Source: Pseudidiomarina gelatinasegens (GTDB lineage: Bacteria; Pseudomonadota; Gammaproteobacteria; Enterobacterales; Alteromonadaceae). Taken from it: a stretch of 64,000 nucleotides of DNA. A program made the position numbers and the translations under genes. The notes under the pieces are model-generated. The model worked only from the letters and a program-made list of their open reading frames with translations, did no database searches and was not told the DNA's origin. Each line of letters starts with the position of its first letter. Position 1 is the stretch's first letter. This document shows positions 49,156-60,926 of this stretch, piece by piece. Location: NCBI RefSeq assembly GCF_004025325.1, contig NZ_RSFE01000006.1:62001-126000 (forward strand), read 5' to 3'.

Positions 49156-50243
49156 CGGGCAAGACAAGCACTCAGGTGCTTGTACCAGAATTCGGTTGGC
49201 TGCTGCATGGTGCGACGGCCAACGCTTATTTCACATACACATTGACCGTTTTTATTGGCCCGGGGCAGTGGTAATACGATAATGCCGTGCGCATTCGCGT
49301 ACTCGGTGATGGCTTGCAGCAGCACCTCTTCATCACGGTCGATATGCAGGTGAAACATGGCACCTTGTGGCTCGCTTGGGTTCACAGTCACACCGTCAAC
49401 ACTGCCAAGTAACGGCCCCAACTCGCGGGCATAAGTAACAGCGTCATCAATAGCAGCTAAGTTATCGTCAATTCCCTTCTCCGCAGCCAAAATGTACGGA
49501 TACATCGAAATTAAATTTCCTCCAGCACGACGACTCCATACCTTGGCTTCAGCAATAAACGCTTCTGTCCCAGCCAGTATCGCTCCGGCAATGCCGCCGA
49601 TATCTTTGTATAAACTCACATACACGGAATCCGCCAGGTCACAAACTTCCGCTAAACTGCGCTGATAATAGGCGGGGCAATGCCATAACCGCGCGCCGTC
49701 AATATGCACAGCGATGCCACGCTCCTTCGCCCACTGCGATTGCGCTTTTAAATCAGACCATTGCGGCAATTGCCCGCCGATTTCACGCATCGGCAGCTCG
49801 AGTACGATGGCCGCCAATTGTTGCGCTTCTATTTGCTGCAAATCGCTGAGCGTCGGCACCTGCTCCGGCTGACCGAAAAGGTGCCCTTTTAACCCCCAAA
49901 GCTGCTGATAGCCATCGTGTTCATGCAAAACTAAATGCGAGCTTGGGTGCAAGCCCACGTGATTATTTTGACGCGCAAGCGCATGAATTTTTAGGGCCAG
50001 GGGCTGTGCTAACGTGCCGCTTGGCAAAAACAATGCGGCTGGCTTACCCAACAATGCAGCAAGCTTCGCTTCAAAATCCTCGATTAATACACCGTTCCCG
50101 TACACGTCGGGCTCAGCAACCCCTTCAGCTCTGTCCGCAAGCTGCCGCAAAACAGCCGCCATAGACTCCGGCGGATGGCGCAAAATGGAATACTGTGCTC
50201 GACGTGCTGCTTGTTGGTAGGCTTGGCGTAGGTTGTTCATCAT
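49152..50243 (-). CDS. PLP-dependent beta-eliminating lyase / threonine-aldolase-like
   Basis: This is a fold-type I pyridoxal-phosphate enzyme, 363 residues, similar to low-specificity L-threonine aldolases. The PLP lysine is in SVYVSLYKDIGGIAGA (about 230). PSGTLAQPLALKIHA is the phosphate-binding region, and the HIDGARLWH segment supplies the Asp that contacts the pyridine N. Reaction: retro-aldol cleavage of threonine-type beta-hydroxy amino acids, probably to glycine, though substrate is not certain. ATG 50243 is chosen over an in-frame TTG six codons upstream. It is divergent from katG. Confidence 0.82.
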   Translation of the reverse strand: MMNNLRQAYQQAARRAQYSILRHPPESMAAVLRQLADRAEGVAEPDVYGNGVLIEDFEAKLAALLGKPAALFLPSGTLAQPLALKIHALARQNNHVGLHPSSHLVLHEHDGYQQLWGLKGHLFGQPEQVPTLSDLQQIEAQQLAAIVLELPMREIGGQLPQWSDLKAQSQWAKERGIAVHIDGARLWHCPAYYQRSLAEVCDLADSVYVSLYKDIGGIAGAILAGTEAFIAEAKVWSRRAGGNLISMYPYILAAEKGIDDNLAAIDDAVTYARELGPLLGSVDGVTVNPSEPQGAMFHLHIDRDEEVLLQAITEYANAHGIIVLPLPRANKNGQCVCEISVGRRTMQQPTEFWYKHLSACLAR

Positions 50244-50356
50244 GGTGTCACTTCGTTGCAAAAATAGTGTTCTATTAAAACCATTTTCATCGGAAAAATC
50301 TATTACGTTGGTCGTTTTTATTTACTTTGACTAAACTTCTAAAGCGCGTAGGGTAA

Positions 50357-52564
<2,208 letters not shown>

Positions 52565-52582
52565 TCAGCGGCTGTGTTGAAC

Positions 52583-52615
52583 AAAGCCTGGCTCTGTTTG
52601 AGTCAGGCTTTTTTA
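52583..52615 (+). terminator. Rho-independent terminator of katG
   Basis: AAAGCCTG (52583-52590) pairs with CAGGCTTT (52604-52611), extended inward by GCTC/GAGT pairing, followed by a T run. It slightly overlaps the 3' end of the convergent LysR gene. Confidence 0.88.
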
Positions 52616-53464
52616 TTCACTCGGTTCGTAGCTGCGCTGCTGGCATAACACCCGCAACCAATCCAAAGCTGGCTGTCCTGCTTTTGAGCGCGGATAGGCT
52701 AAACCGATGGTTCGCTGCAGGTTAATGCCTTTAATTGGCCGCAGTACCACATCTTGACGATCATGAAGCACCTCAAAGTCAGGCACTAAGGCCGCTCCAA
52801 TACCCGCCGAAACCAAACCGAGTGCATATTCAATGGTGTGGATGTCAGCCCGGATATCCGGCTGAATTCCGTTACGGATAAGCTCTGGATAAAATTGAGA
52901 CCAAGCGTCGCATGGTGTGCGTTTAATCAACGCCAAGCCGTCAAAATCCTCCAGTTGCAAGCTCTGCTTCAGTGCCAATGGGTGCCCTGCGGGCAAGGCG
53001 ATCAAAAAACAGTCGGTCCATATTGGTAAAAATTGTTCGCCTGCTTTTAGCATTTTGGGTGTGATGATGCGCGCATCAGCATCATCGTCAGGCTCCACCA
53101 AGTGCAACTCCAGCCCCTCAACACCAGCACTGAATTCGCGTAGCAATTGGCTCATCCGCTCCACCCCCAAGGCACGAATTAACCCCAGCCGAAACTGTAC
53201 CCGCGCCACACTATGGCGAAACGATGCTTTTAAGGATTGCATTTGACTCAGCAAACGTCCGGCATGGCCATACAGTCGCTCACCATCTTCGGTGGGGGTC
53301 ACTCCACGTGACTGGCGCACGAACAGTGTTGTACCCAACTCATCTTCGAGCTGTTGCAATGCCGCTGATAGGCTCGGTTGGGCCACATGACATGCCCGTG
53401 CGGCGGCACTAATGCTGCCGTTTTCATACACCGCCACAAAGTAATTTAGCTGCCTTAAATCCAT
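52613..53464 (-). CDS. LysR-family transcriptional regulator
   Basis: It has an N-terminal winged HTH (MDLRQLNYFVAVYENGSISAAARACHVAQPSLSAALQQLEDELG) and a two-lobed effector domain, 283 residues in all. The gene is divergent from the acyl-CoA dehydrogenase gene gcdH, and LysR regulators commonly control the divergent gene, so the gcdH operon is the first candidate target. It also converges with katG. The effector cannot be inferred. No T-N11-A site was confidently located in the repeat-filled spacer. Confidence 0.88.
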   Translation of the reverse strand: MDLRQLNYFVAVYENGSISAAARACHVAQPSLSAALQQLEDELGTTLFVRQSRGVTPTEDGERLYGHAGRLLSQMQSLKASFRHSVARVQFRLGLIRALGVERMSQLLREFSAGVEGLELHLVEPDDDADARIITPKMLKAGEQFLPIWTDCFLIALPAGHPLALKQSLQLEDFDGLALIKRTPCDAWSQFYPELIRNGIQPDIRADIHTIEYALGLVSAGIGAALVPDFEVLHDRQDVVLRPIKGINLQRTIGLAYPRSKAGQPALDWLRVLCQQRSYEPSE

Positions 53465-53553
53465 AGTTAAAAGCTATATCTGGTTTAGTTTTTATATGAT
53501 TTAACTTTACACCAAACCGGAGTAAAGTGAAGTACAAATAAAAACCGTTATTG

Positions 53554-53643
53554 GTTATTCGTACGTTCGCTTTGCTCACTGTTCGTCCGTGCTTCGCACT
53601 GTTCGAATAGCAAAGCGGACGAATAGCGAAGCGTACGAATAAC
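53554..53643. repeat. GTTATTCG-type palindromic element upstream of gcdH
   Basis: Terminal arms GTTATTCGTACG (53554-53565) and CGTACGAATAAC (53632-53643) are perfect complements. Inside, GCTTTGCT (53569-53576) pairs with AGCAAAGC (53609-53616), and TTCGTCCG (53582-53589) with CGGACGAA (53616-53623). Short direct repeats around CACTGTTCG are also present. It resembles a small palindromic interspersed element; a related one lies at about 60927-61046. Confidence 0.7.
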
Positions 53644-53671
53644 GAATCACGAATTTAAACGAGGATTTCCC

Positions 53672-54847
53672 ATGGCGCGTTTCCCATTTGACTGGCAAGA
53701 CCCTTTTCAATTTTCATCCATGCTTACTGAAGAAGAACGCATGATTCGCGACACGGCGCATCAATATTGCCAAGAAAAGCTTATGCCACGGGTGCTCACT
53801 GCAAACCGTGAAGAGCGCTTTGATCGCGAGATTATGAATGAACTGGGCGAGCTTGGCTTATTGGGTGCAACCTTGCCAGAAAAATACGGCTGTGCGGAAG
53901 TGAACCATGTTTGTTATGGCTTGGTGGCACGTGAAGTGGAGCGTGTCGACAGTGGTTATCGCAGTGCAATGAGCGTGCAATCAAGCTTAGTGATGCATCC
54001 AATTCACGCCTACGGCACCGAAGCACAACGCATGAAATATTTGCCGAAACTTGCCAGCGGTGAATGGGTGGGCTGCTTTGGTTTGACCGAGCCCGATGCA
54101 GGCTCTGATCCTGCCGGCATGCGCACTACTGCCAAGAAAGTTGACGGTGGCTATGTGCTTAAAGGCACTAAAATGTGGATAACGAACTCGCCTATTGCCG
54201 ACGTGTTTGTGGTTTGGGCGAAACTGGATGGTGAGATTCGTGGCTTTGTGCTGGAAAAAGGCATGAAGGGCTTATCTGCACCGAAAATTGAAGGCAAATT
54301 CTCACTGCGCGCATCGATTACCGGTGAAATTGTCATGGATAACGTCGAAGTGCCTGAAGACGCCTTACTCCCTAATGTAAGTGGTTTAAAAGGGCCGTTC
54401 GGGTGTTTGAATAAGGCCCGTTATGGTATTGCTTGGGGCGCACTTGGCGCTGCAGAGTTTTGCTGGCATGCGGCGCGTCAATACACGCTCGATCGGTACC
54501 AGTTTAACCGTCCACTTGCAGCCACCCAGTTAATTCAAAAGAAGCTAGCCGACATGCAAACGGAAATTTCGATTGGCTTATTAAGCTGCATTCAAGCCGG
54601 TCGGTTAATGGATTTAGACCAACTGCCCCCAGAAACCATTTCGTTGATTAAACGCAACTCGTGCGGTAAGGCCCTCGATATTGCACGCGTAGCCCGCGAC
54701 ATGCACGGCGGTAACGGTATTGCTGATGAGTACCACGTAATTCGTCATGTAATGAACCTTGAGGCCGTTAATACCTACGAAGGCACACACGATGTGCATG
54801 CACTGATTCTAGGTCGCGCGCAAACCGGCTTACAAGCGTTCGGTTAA
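53672..54847 (+). CDS. gcdH: Acyl-CoA dehydrogenase, glutaryl-CoA dehydrogenase-like
   Basis: This FAD enzyme resembles glutaryl-CoA dehydrogenase, which oxidises and decarboxylates glutaryl-CoA to crotonyl-CoA. The 391-residue chain shows [51 protein letters not shown] and the catalytic Glu in [17 protein letters not shown], all typical of GcdH. GAGGA precedes the ATG. It heads a three-gene run with the fused E1 and FabD-like genes (28-nt gap, then 1-nt overlap). No glutaryl-CoA transferase is nearby, so the true substrate is open. Confidence 0.87.
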   Translation: MARFPFDWQDPFQFSSMLTEEERMIRDTAHQYCQEKLMPRVLTANREERFDREIMNELGELGLLGATLPEKYGCAEVNHVCYGLVAREVERVDSGYRSAMSVQSSLVMHPIHAYGTEAQRMKYLPKLASGEWVGCFGLTEPDAGSDPAGMRTTAKKVDGGYVLKGTKMWITNSPIADVFVVWAKLDGEIRGFVLEKGMKGLSAPKIEGKFSLRASITGEIVMDNVEVPEDALLPNVSGLKGPFGCLNKARYGIAWGALGAAEFCWHAARQYTLDRYQFNRPLAATQLIQKKLADMQTEISIGLLSCIQAGRLMDLDQLPPETISLIKRNSCGKALDIARVARDMHGGNGIADEYHVIRHVMNLEAVNTYEGTHDVHALILGRAQTGLQAFG

Positions 54848-54875
54848 ACACCAGCAACGTCGCAGGAGGTTTCCT

Positions 54876-57071
54876 ATGGCTGCAGCAATGCACCCGTGGC
54901 TGGTTGAGTTTATCCAGCGTATTGAGCAACACCAACTGCCCCCGGCTCACGCAGCCGGTGGCGTACTCGGTGATGCCGATTTATTTGAACTGTTTGAGTC
55001 ACAACTCGATAGTCGACTGCTCGACTTGCAATCGCGGCTGCTGCAGGCCGCTGGCCAAAGTTTCTATACCATTGGTAGTGCCGGTCATGAGGGCAATGCG
55101 GCGGTCGCGAAAGCCTTGCGTGTCACCGACCCAGCGTTTTTACACTACCGCAGTGGTGCGTTTTTTGTGCAACGCGCCAAGCAAGCCCCGGGCAGCACAC
55201 CACTGTATGACATGATGCTCAGCTTTGCCGCGTCAGCCGATGAACCGATATCCGGCGGGCGCCATAAAGTTTTGGGCAGTTTGCATTTAAATGTACCGCC
55301 ACAAACCAGTACCATTGCTTCGCATGTTCCCAAAGCAATGGGTACGGCATTTGCCATTGGCCTGTCGAAACGCTTGAACCATCAAGGTACCTGGCCCAAC
55401 GATGCCATTGCAATGTGCAGTTTTGGTGATGCGTCAGCCAACCATTCCACCGCGCTTGGCGCAATTAACTCAGCCAGTTGGGCAGCCTACCAGCAAATTC
55501 CGATGCCACTGTTATTGGTTTGCGAAGACAACGGCTTAGGCATTTCTACCCACACCCCAAAAGGCTGGATTCAACAGCAGTTGAGTCAGCGCCCAGCATT
55601 AAAATACTTTTTTGCCGACGGCAGCAATTTAGCTGAAACCTATTTGGTGGCCCGCGAGGCAGCTGACTATGTTCGCCAAAAACGCAAACCTGCGGTATTG
55701 CACCTGCGTACCGTTCGCCTGTTTGGCCATGCCGGTGCCGATGCTGAAGTGGCGTATCGCAGCAAGCAAGAAATAGCCCTCGATAGCGAGCGCGATCCGC
55801 TACTGCACAGTTGTGCCGCATTGATCAGCCGGGGCTTATTTAACCACCAGCAACTCATTGAGTTTATTCAGTCACACCAGCAACGTATTGCGCGCATTGC
55901 CACCCAAGCGTCGAAGCAACCAAAATTAGAAACGGCCGAACAAGTCATGGCGTCAATCACGCCGCCGGTGCGCACGCAAGCGCTACCGGCACCGGTTACT
56001 GGCGACCAACGCCAGGCCCTGTTCAAGTGGGACAAACACAATATCAGCAAGCCGCAACACTTGGGCAAAATGCTGAACTGGGCACTGCATGACTTAATGG
56101 CGCAACACAGCAACATTGTCATGTGTGGCGAGGACATAGCTAAAAAAGGCGGTGTGTACCATGTGACACAACATTTAATGGAAGCCTTTGGTGCAAACCG
56201 CGTGTTAAATACCGTACTGGACGAGCAAAGTATTCTGGGATTAGCCATCGGCATGGCCCAGCAAGGCTTTATTGCAATGCCAGAAATCCAGTTTTTGGCT
56301 TATGTGCATAATGCCGAAGATCAAATTCGCGGCGAAGCGGCAACCTTATCGTTTTTCTCCAATGGGCAATACACCAACCCAATGGTTATCCGGATTGCTG
56401 GCCTTGCCTATCAACGGGGCTTCGGCGGTCACTTCCACAACGATAACTCGTTTGCTGTATTTCGTGACATTCCTGGCGTTGTCTTACTTTGCCCTAGCAA
56501 CGGTCGCGAAGGTGCGCTGTTGATGCGCCAGGCTGTTGCACTGGCTGCGCGCGAACAGCGGGTCGTCATCATGTTGGAGCCTATTGCGCTTTATATGACT
56601 CGTGACTTGCATAAAGAGGGTGACGGTGGCTGGTTGTGTGATTATCCAGATCCACAAGAACCCGTGCCGGAAGTGGGCGAGCCGACTATATACGGTGATA
56701 GTAACGAGCTGGCGATTGTCTCTTACGGCAACGGCTATTATTTGAGCCGACAAGCGGAAGCCCAACTTGCACAACAAGGACACAACGTACGGGTGCTTGA
56801 TTTGCGCTGTTTGGTGCCTTTGCATGTGGATAAAATAATTGCGGCGTTAGGCGGCTGTAAAAAAGTACTGATTGTGGATGAATGTCGCCGTCGTGGGTCG
56901 CTCAGCGAAGAGTTATTCACAGCGCTGCATGAACACAAGCCCGGTCTGTTTACAGTTTCACGCATTAACGCGGAAGATAGCTTCATTCCGCTTGGTAAAG
57001 CTGCATACAGTGTGTTGCTATCTACAGCACAGATTGTTGACGGCGCCAAAGCTTTGTTGGAGGCAAACTGA
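54876..57071 (+). CDS. Fused E1 alpha-beta of a branched-chain-type 2-oxo-acid dehydrogenase
   Basis: This is a thiamine-diphosphate-dependent decarboxylating dehydrogenase component. The 731-residue chain joins an alpha half and a beta half. The alpha half has ThDP motif SFGDASANHSTALGAINSASW (about 188) ending in CEDNGLGIST. The beta half begins near 395 with LNWALHDLMAQHSNIVMCGEDIAKKGGVYHVT and contains PEIQFLAYVHNAEDQIRGEAA. No E2 or E3 gene is adjacent, so partners must lie elsewhere or the enzyme works alone. AGGAGG precedes the ATG. The stop overlaps the next start by 1 nt (TGATG). Confidence 0.85.
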   Translation: MAAAMHPWLVEFIQRIEQHQLPPAHAAGGVLGDADLFELFESQLDSRLLDLQSRLLQAAGQSFYTIGSAGHEGNAAVAKALRVTDPAFLHYRSGAFFVQRAKQAPGSTPLYDMMLSFAASADEPISGGRHKVLGSLHLNVPPQTSTIASHVPKAMGTAFAIGLSKRLNHQGTWPNDAIAMCSFGDASANHSTALGAINSASWAAYQQIPMPLLLVCEDNGLGISTHTPKGWIQQQLSQRPALKYFFADGSNLAETYLVAREAADYVRQKRKPAVLHLRTVRLFGHAGADAEVAYRSKQEIALDSERDPLLHSCAALISRGLFNHQQLIEFIQSHQQRIARIATQASKQPKLETAEQVMASITPPVRTQALPAPVTGDQRQALFKWDKHNISKPQHLGKMLNWALHDLMAQHSNIVMCGEDIAKKGGVYHVTQHLMEAFGANRVLNTVLDEQSILGLAIGMAQQGFIAMPEIQFLAYVHNAEDQIRGEAATLSFFSNGQYTNPMVIRIAGLAYQRGFGGHFHNDNSFAVFRDIPGVVLLCPSNGREGALLMRQAVALAAREQRVVIMLEPIALYMTRDLHKEGDGGWLCDYPDPQEPVPEVGEPTIYGDSNELAIVSYGNGYYLSRQAEAQLAQQGHNVRVLDLRCLVPLHVDKIIAALGGCKKVLIVDECRRRGSLSEELFTALHEHKPGLFTVSRINAEDSFIPLGKAAYSVLLSTAQIVDGAKALLEAN

Positions 57072-58117
57072 TGACAGCGGATAAAAAAACCGCCTTGGTT
57101 GTATGCCCAGGCCGTGGCACTTATAACAAACCCGAATTAGGATCGATTTCGAGCAATATCGGCGATAATAATCAATTATCGGCGAATATACTGCAAGAAA
57201 TTGACGGTATTCGTGACGAGCTTGGGCTGCCGACGGTGACTGAACTCGACCAAGCGCCGTTATTCAAAACATCGTTACACCAAAAGCCCGAAAACGCTGC
57301 TGCATTAATTTATGCCGGCGGTTATTTGGATTATTTAGCGATTGATCGCGAGCAGTACGACGTTGTTGGAATTACCGGCAACTCGATGGGTTGGTACACC
57401 GCCATGGCCTGCGCTGGCTGTTGGGATGTCGATACCAGTACCCGCTTAGTCACCAACATGGCACAGCTTACGGCCGGTGGTGAAGGTGCCCAATTTATCT
57501 ACCCAATGGTCGACAATGAATGGCGCCCTAGCACCGAATTGAAAGCTGCCATTGATGGCCAATTAGCCCGCTTCCCTGGCGACCTAATGATGTCAATTCA
57601 ATACGGTGGTTATGCCGTACTTGCTGGCTCAACTGAAGCCTGCAACGCCGCAGTTGCTGCATTGCCGCGGGTTGATGAACGATTCCCGATGGTACTACCA
57701 GGCCACGCCGCGTTTCATACGCACTTTATGCATGCAGCTTCTGAACAGGCATTATCGCTTTGGCCTGCTGCTGCATTTAAAGCGCCACAAACAACGCTAG
57801 TTGACGGCAGGGGACATCTCTGGTCACCGCACGTAGTGGACAGCAAAGCGCTGCAGCACTACACCTTAGGGCATCAGGTTACGCAAACCTACGACTTCAG
57901 CCGGGCCATACAGGTTGCCGTGAAAGAACTGGCGCCTGATACCATCATTTTGCTCGGCCCAGGTGCTGGTTTGGGTGGCGCGGTAGCCCAAGCGCTCATT
58001 GATATTCGTTGGCAAGGCTTAGCGAGCAAGAGCGATTTCGTGGCGCGCCAGCAAAGTGACACGCCCTATGTGTTGGCTATGGGTTTACATGAACAGCGTG
58101 CTCTGGTGACAGGTTAG
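57071..58117 (+). CDS. FabD-like acyltransferase-domain protein
   Basis: This is an acyltransferase-fold protein related to malonyl-CoA:ACP transacylase. The nucleophile elbow GITGNSMGWYTAMA has the GxSxG serine, and VLPGHAAFHTHFM carries the His expected of the Ser-His pair. FabD normally has GHSLGE, so this is a divergent member whose acyl group and acceptor are unknown. The length is 348 residues. It overlaps the fused E1 gene by 1 nt, suggesting a coupled pathway with it and the acyl-CoA dehydrogenase. Its 3' end overlaps the convergent mscS gene by 41 nt. Confidence 0.72.
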   Translation: MTADKKTALVVCPGRGTYNKPELGSISSNIGDNNQLSANILQEIDGIRDELGLPTVTELDQAPLFKTSLHQKPENAAALIYAGGYLDYLAIDREQYDVVGITGNSMGWYTAMACAGCWDVDTSTRLVTNMAQLTAGGEGAQFIYPMVDNEWRPSTELKAAIDGQLARFPGDLMMSIQYGGYAVLAGSTEACNAAVAALPRVDERFPMVLPGHAAFHTHFMHAASEQALSLWPAAAFKAPQTTLVDGRGHLWSPHVVDSKALQHYTLGHQVTQTYDFSRAIQVAVKELAPDTIILLGPGAGLGGAVAQALIDIRWQGLASKSDFVARQQSDTPYVLAMGLHEQRALVTG

Positions 58118-58892
58118 CAAAACGAACTGGCAAGGCGCGCAGGCAAGCTTTACCGCGCGCCGTTAAGTCCGTCATAAACTGAAATTGCTGACGGGGGTCT
58201 ATCGGATAAGCTTTGAGCCGATAATGCGTACCCCATGGCTCTTCGCTGATAATGACCGTTATCGGCTGCTTCAGTTGCACATAGGGGCTGGTAAGAGCAA
58301 CGTCTTCAAGCACCTGCTTAACTCGATGGGCATCGTGATCAGCCGTTAAATAGAAGCTGGTTACACACATTAAGCTTGGGCCGCCGTTATTCGCGTTGTG
58401 AATGAGCTCGGTCCATAGCTTTAAATGGGGCACAAACACCACAGTGTCGTCCGGTGTGACCATTTCAACCGCGCGCATGCCAATGTGCTTCACTTCACCG
58501 TAGGTTCCATCCACCTCTATCCAGTCACCCGGCCGGTAAGGCAACTCGTATACCGCGACAATGCCCGCGATGAGGCTACTAACGTAGTCCTTCATGGCAA
58601 AGCCAATGGCCAAGCCGGCCGCGCCAAGAATTGCGACCATATTTTGTACCGTGGTTTCAATCACCATGGGTACAATCCAGATAATTGCGAGGACAAATAC
58701 AATCACGCGCAAAGTTGGAATCATTGCGAGTACAAACAAGCGTTGCTTGCCATGCAGGCGGTCTGCTATCCACGGGAATACACGTTGGCTCAACCAGATG
58801 ATCGCAACAGAGACCGTGATCACAACGGCAATTTCAATCACAGCATCACTGGTCACGGTTTTAAATAACCCGAGAATTTTATCCGTTTCCAT
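58077..58892 (-). CDS. mscS: Small-conductance mechanosensitive channel (MscS family)
   Basis: This is an inner-membrane channel that opens under tension to release solutes. The 271-residue chain has three helices; the third, pore-lining one includes LGAAGLAIGFAMKDYVSSLIAGI. The beta domain (YRPGDWIEVDGTYGEVKHIGMRAVEMVTPDDTVVFVPH) follows, then the alpha/beta C-terminal domain. Size and motifs match E. coli MscS. It lies 27 bp after an unknown gene on the same strand and overlaps the FabD-like gene tail to tail. Confidence 0.9.
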   Translation of the reverse strand: METDKILGLFKTVTSDAVIEIAVVITVSVAIIWLSQRVFPWIADRLHGKQRLFVLAMIPTLRVIVFVLAIIWIVPMVIETTVQNMVAILGAAGLAIGFAMKDYVSSLIAGIVAVYELPYRPGDWIEVDGTYGEVKHIGMRAVEMVTPDDTVVFVPHLKLWTELIHNANNGGPSLMCVTSFYLTADHDAHRVKQVLEDVALTSPYVQLKQPITVIISEEPWGTHYRLKAYPIDPRQQFQFMTDLTARGKACLRALPVRFANLSPEHAVHVNP

Positions 58893-58919
58893 TGTTCACC
58901 TTACTGATCACTTGTTGTC

Positions 58920-59903
58920 CTAGAATGCATCCACAAAAAATCCGCGACTGCGCAAAAAATCTCGTACGGCCAAATAACCATAAACCGTAATGCGCCATAC
59001 TTCGTCGTCATAACTAATGAGTTTGGCTTGCTGCAACTGCAGCAATTGCACATCCAGTTGATCAGCGGCGATCATCGGCAGCACTTTTTGCAATGTGCGG
59101 CCGGAAAGGCCCGTGTGTAATAACAGGGTATAGAGCACAAAAGCGGTTTCATCGTGACAATCCGAAGGCATACTTGGTAGATCATGTTCGTCGTCTTTTT
59201 CAACTGCCCATAAGGCTAACGCCAAGCCAAGGTTACCAAAAGCTCGAGCGGCCAAACTTTTGAGCTTCTTTTCGTCAGCTTGAATACCAACCTCCTGCAT
59301 CAGCTTTTCATCAGCCGCCGCAAAGCAATACACATTAGGCATATTCACTGGCCAAGCACGTTGTAAAAAGGCAAAAGACCAACTGTCACAAACCACCAAC
59401 CCTTGACCAAGTTCCCCACGAAAAAGTTTGGGTAGCAGTGCGCGAATAAACGCCAAACCGTCGGTGCCGCGCCGCCAATAATTTGATAGATCGTCAATTA
59501 TCCACGGCGAGCTTGCTTGCGGCTTCCACCACTTATCAATATCAACATCGGCGAGCTCTGATTCTTGCGGGGCCGTTATCTTGCGCCAGTTATGACGTTC
59601 GGCCCATTCCCGTGCAATTGCAGCCGTGCCGCTAAAAGGCGGGCTAATCAGAAATTTGATACCGGGTTCACCCGCTTTTCGCCATTCATCCCAAGCGCTA
59701 TCGAGTGCATCCGCGCCTGGTTTCAAATCAAACTCCCGATAGCCTGGAAAGTCATGCTCTTGCTCGTCACTTGGCGCGTCATCACGTTTCGGGAAAAGGT
59801 TTCGAAAATGCTGAGCCAGCTGCTGCACTTTGGTGCTCGCCGGCGCGTCGGGCCGTTTGAATTCAGCCAAGCGTATAACCTGCCAATTGTTGGATGTTGA
59901 CAT
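58920..59903 (-). CDS. Unknown protein with degenerate P-loop-like fold
   Basis: I do not recognise a named family. The 327-residue soluble protein contains KFLISPPFSGTAAIAREWAE (about 85-105), which sits where a Walker A motif would but lacks the Lys. SPWIIDDLSNYWRR is a Walker-B-like strand with two Asp, and VVCDSWSFAFLQRAWP resembles a sensor strand. The C-terminus (LQQAKLISYDDEVWRITVYGYLAVRDFLRSRGF) looks like a winged helix. ATG 59903 is used instead of an upstream TTG. It lies directly upstream of mscS and may be cotranscribed with it. Inference: an inactive STAND/AAA-like scaffold or regulator. Confidence 0.6.
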   Translation of the reverse strand: MSTSNNWQVIRLAEFKRPDAPASTKVQQLAQHFRNLFPKRDDAPSDEQEHDFPGYREFDLKPGADALDSAWDEWRKAGEPGIKFLISPPFSGTAAIAREWAERHNWRKITAPQESELADVDIDKWWKPQASSPWIIDDLSNYWRRGTDGLAFIRALLPKLFRGELGQGLVVCDSWSFAFLQRAWPVNMPNVYCFAAADEKLMQEVGIQADEKKLKSLAARAFGNLGLALALWAVEKDDEHDLPSMPSDCHDETAFVLYTLLLHTGLSGRTLQKVLPMIAADQLDVQLLQLQQAKLISYDDEVWRITVYGYLAVRDFLRSRGFFVDAF

Positions 59904-59940
59904 ATTTAGTTCGTGCCCTTGTTGCAACGTCTAATGCATT

Positions 59941-60912
59941 TTAATAACTGATTTTAGCGCGTCCAATGGTGTTCGTATCCGTGCCAAACCAAAGCGCCCG
60001 ACTCGCCGGGTCGAATACCATGTGTCGAATCGTTCCGCCGCCACTTTCTACTTCCACTGGCTTAGTAAAGGTTTCACTCACCGAGTCAAACCCAACAATG
60101 CGATTAGGTCGCACGCCCGTTTCCGCTACCCAAACGTAGCCGCGGTGATCAACGGCCATGGCATACGGCATCGAACTGACACCTGCTGGCAACTGCCACT
60201 CATCAATTTGATCGGTAGCTGGATTCCAGCGGCCTAAATAGCCACCCGCATAATCAACGTACCAGAAATGCCCGTGCGCATCGACACCTAACCGACGTGG
60301 GCGATTATTCTCTCGCGGCAGCTGAATTTCTTGTGGGGTATCGTTTTCGTCCAATGTCAGCAGCTTGTTTGTACCAAACAGCGCAACCCAAGGTTTACCC
60401 TGAAAGACCACCAAGCCATAAGGCCGCGCGTTTGGGGTGGGCACATCCCACAAGCGAATGGCGTTGGTTTCGGCATCCATGTGGCCGACTTGATTGGCGC
60501 CTTGCGCGGTAAACCAAATATCGCCGTTATAATCAAACTCCATGGTATGCACATCGCGGCGGCCAGAACCGGGTAATGGATACTGCGTGATTTCAAAGGT
60601 TTCCCGATCAATCTTGCCAATATGCGCGGCTTTGTTACCGGCATACCAAGCACCTCGCTCATCCACAATAATGTTATGCGGGCCTGCTCCGTCAGGTAAA
60701 TCAACGCGCTTCATGTCACCTGTTTCAGGGTTTAAAACTGCAGCATAATCGGAAGCCTGCCCAACAAACCAAACTTCGTCTTCACCTGCAACGAAAGGGT
60801 CGCGAGGACGCGAGTTTTCCCATGGTACCTGCCATTCTGTAATTTCTACTGTAGCCTGCGCGCTCGTCGGTACGTCTGCGCTAAGCATTAACGCCAAAGT
60901 AAGTGACAACAT
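59941..60912 (-). CDS. Secreted Vgb/SMP-30-like beta-propeller protein
   Basis: The 323-residue protein has a short signal peptide (to about residue 19, SAQA). About six repeats with a W(F/Y)xxxxxxxxxG(R/H) theme follow (DEVWFVGQ, GAWYAGN, GDIWFTAQ, GHFWYVDY, GYVWVAETG, RALWFGTD). This is the architecture of the virginiamycin B lyase / streptogramin-lyase-like propellers. The family contains many proteins unrelated to resistance, and the Vgb catalytic residues cannot be confirmed by eye, so I do not call it a resistance gene. Periplasmic location is likely; ligand unknown. Confidence 0.75.
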   Translation of the reverse strand: MLSLTLALMLSADVPTSAQATVEITEWQVPWENSRPRDPFVAGEDEVWFVGQASDYAAVLNPETGDMKRVDLPDGAGPHNIIVDERGAWYAGNKAAHIGKIDRETFEITQYPLPGSGRRDVHTMEFDYNGDIWFTAQGANQVGHMDAETNAIRLWDVPTPNARPYGLVVFQGKPWVALFGTNKLLTLDENDTPQEIQLPRENNRPRRLGVDAHGHFWYVDYAGGYLGRWNPATDQIDEWQLPAGVSSMPYAMAVDHRGYVWVAETGVRPNRIVGFDSVSETFTKPVEVESGGGTIRHMVFDPASRALWFGTDTNTIGRAKISY

Positions 60913-60926
60913 AGAACCTCCCGGTC

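Noticed and set aside
59941-60912. Streptogramin-resistance gene
   Set aside because: The propeller fold resembles Vgb, but catalytic residues could not be confirmed and most relatives are not resistance proteins.
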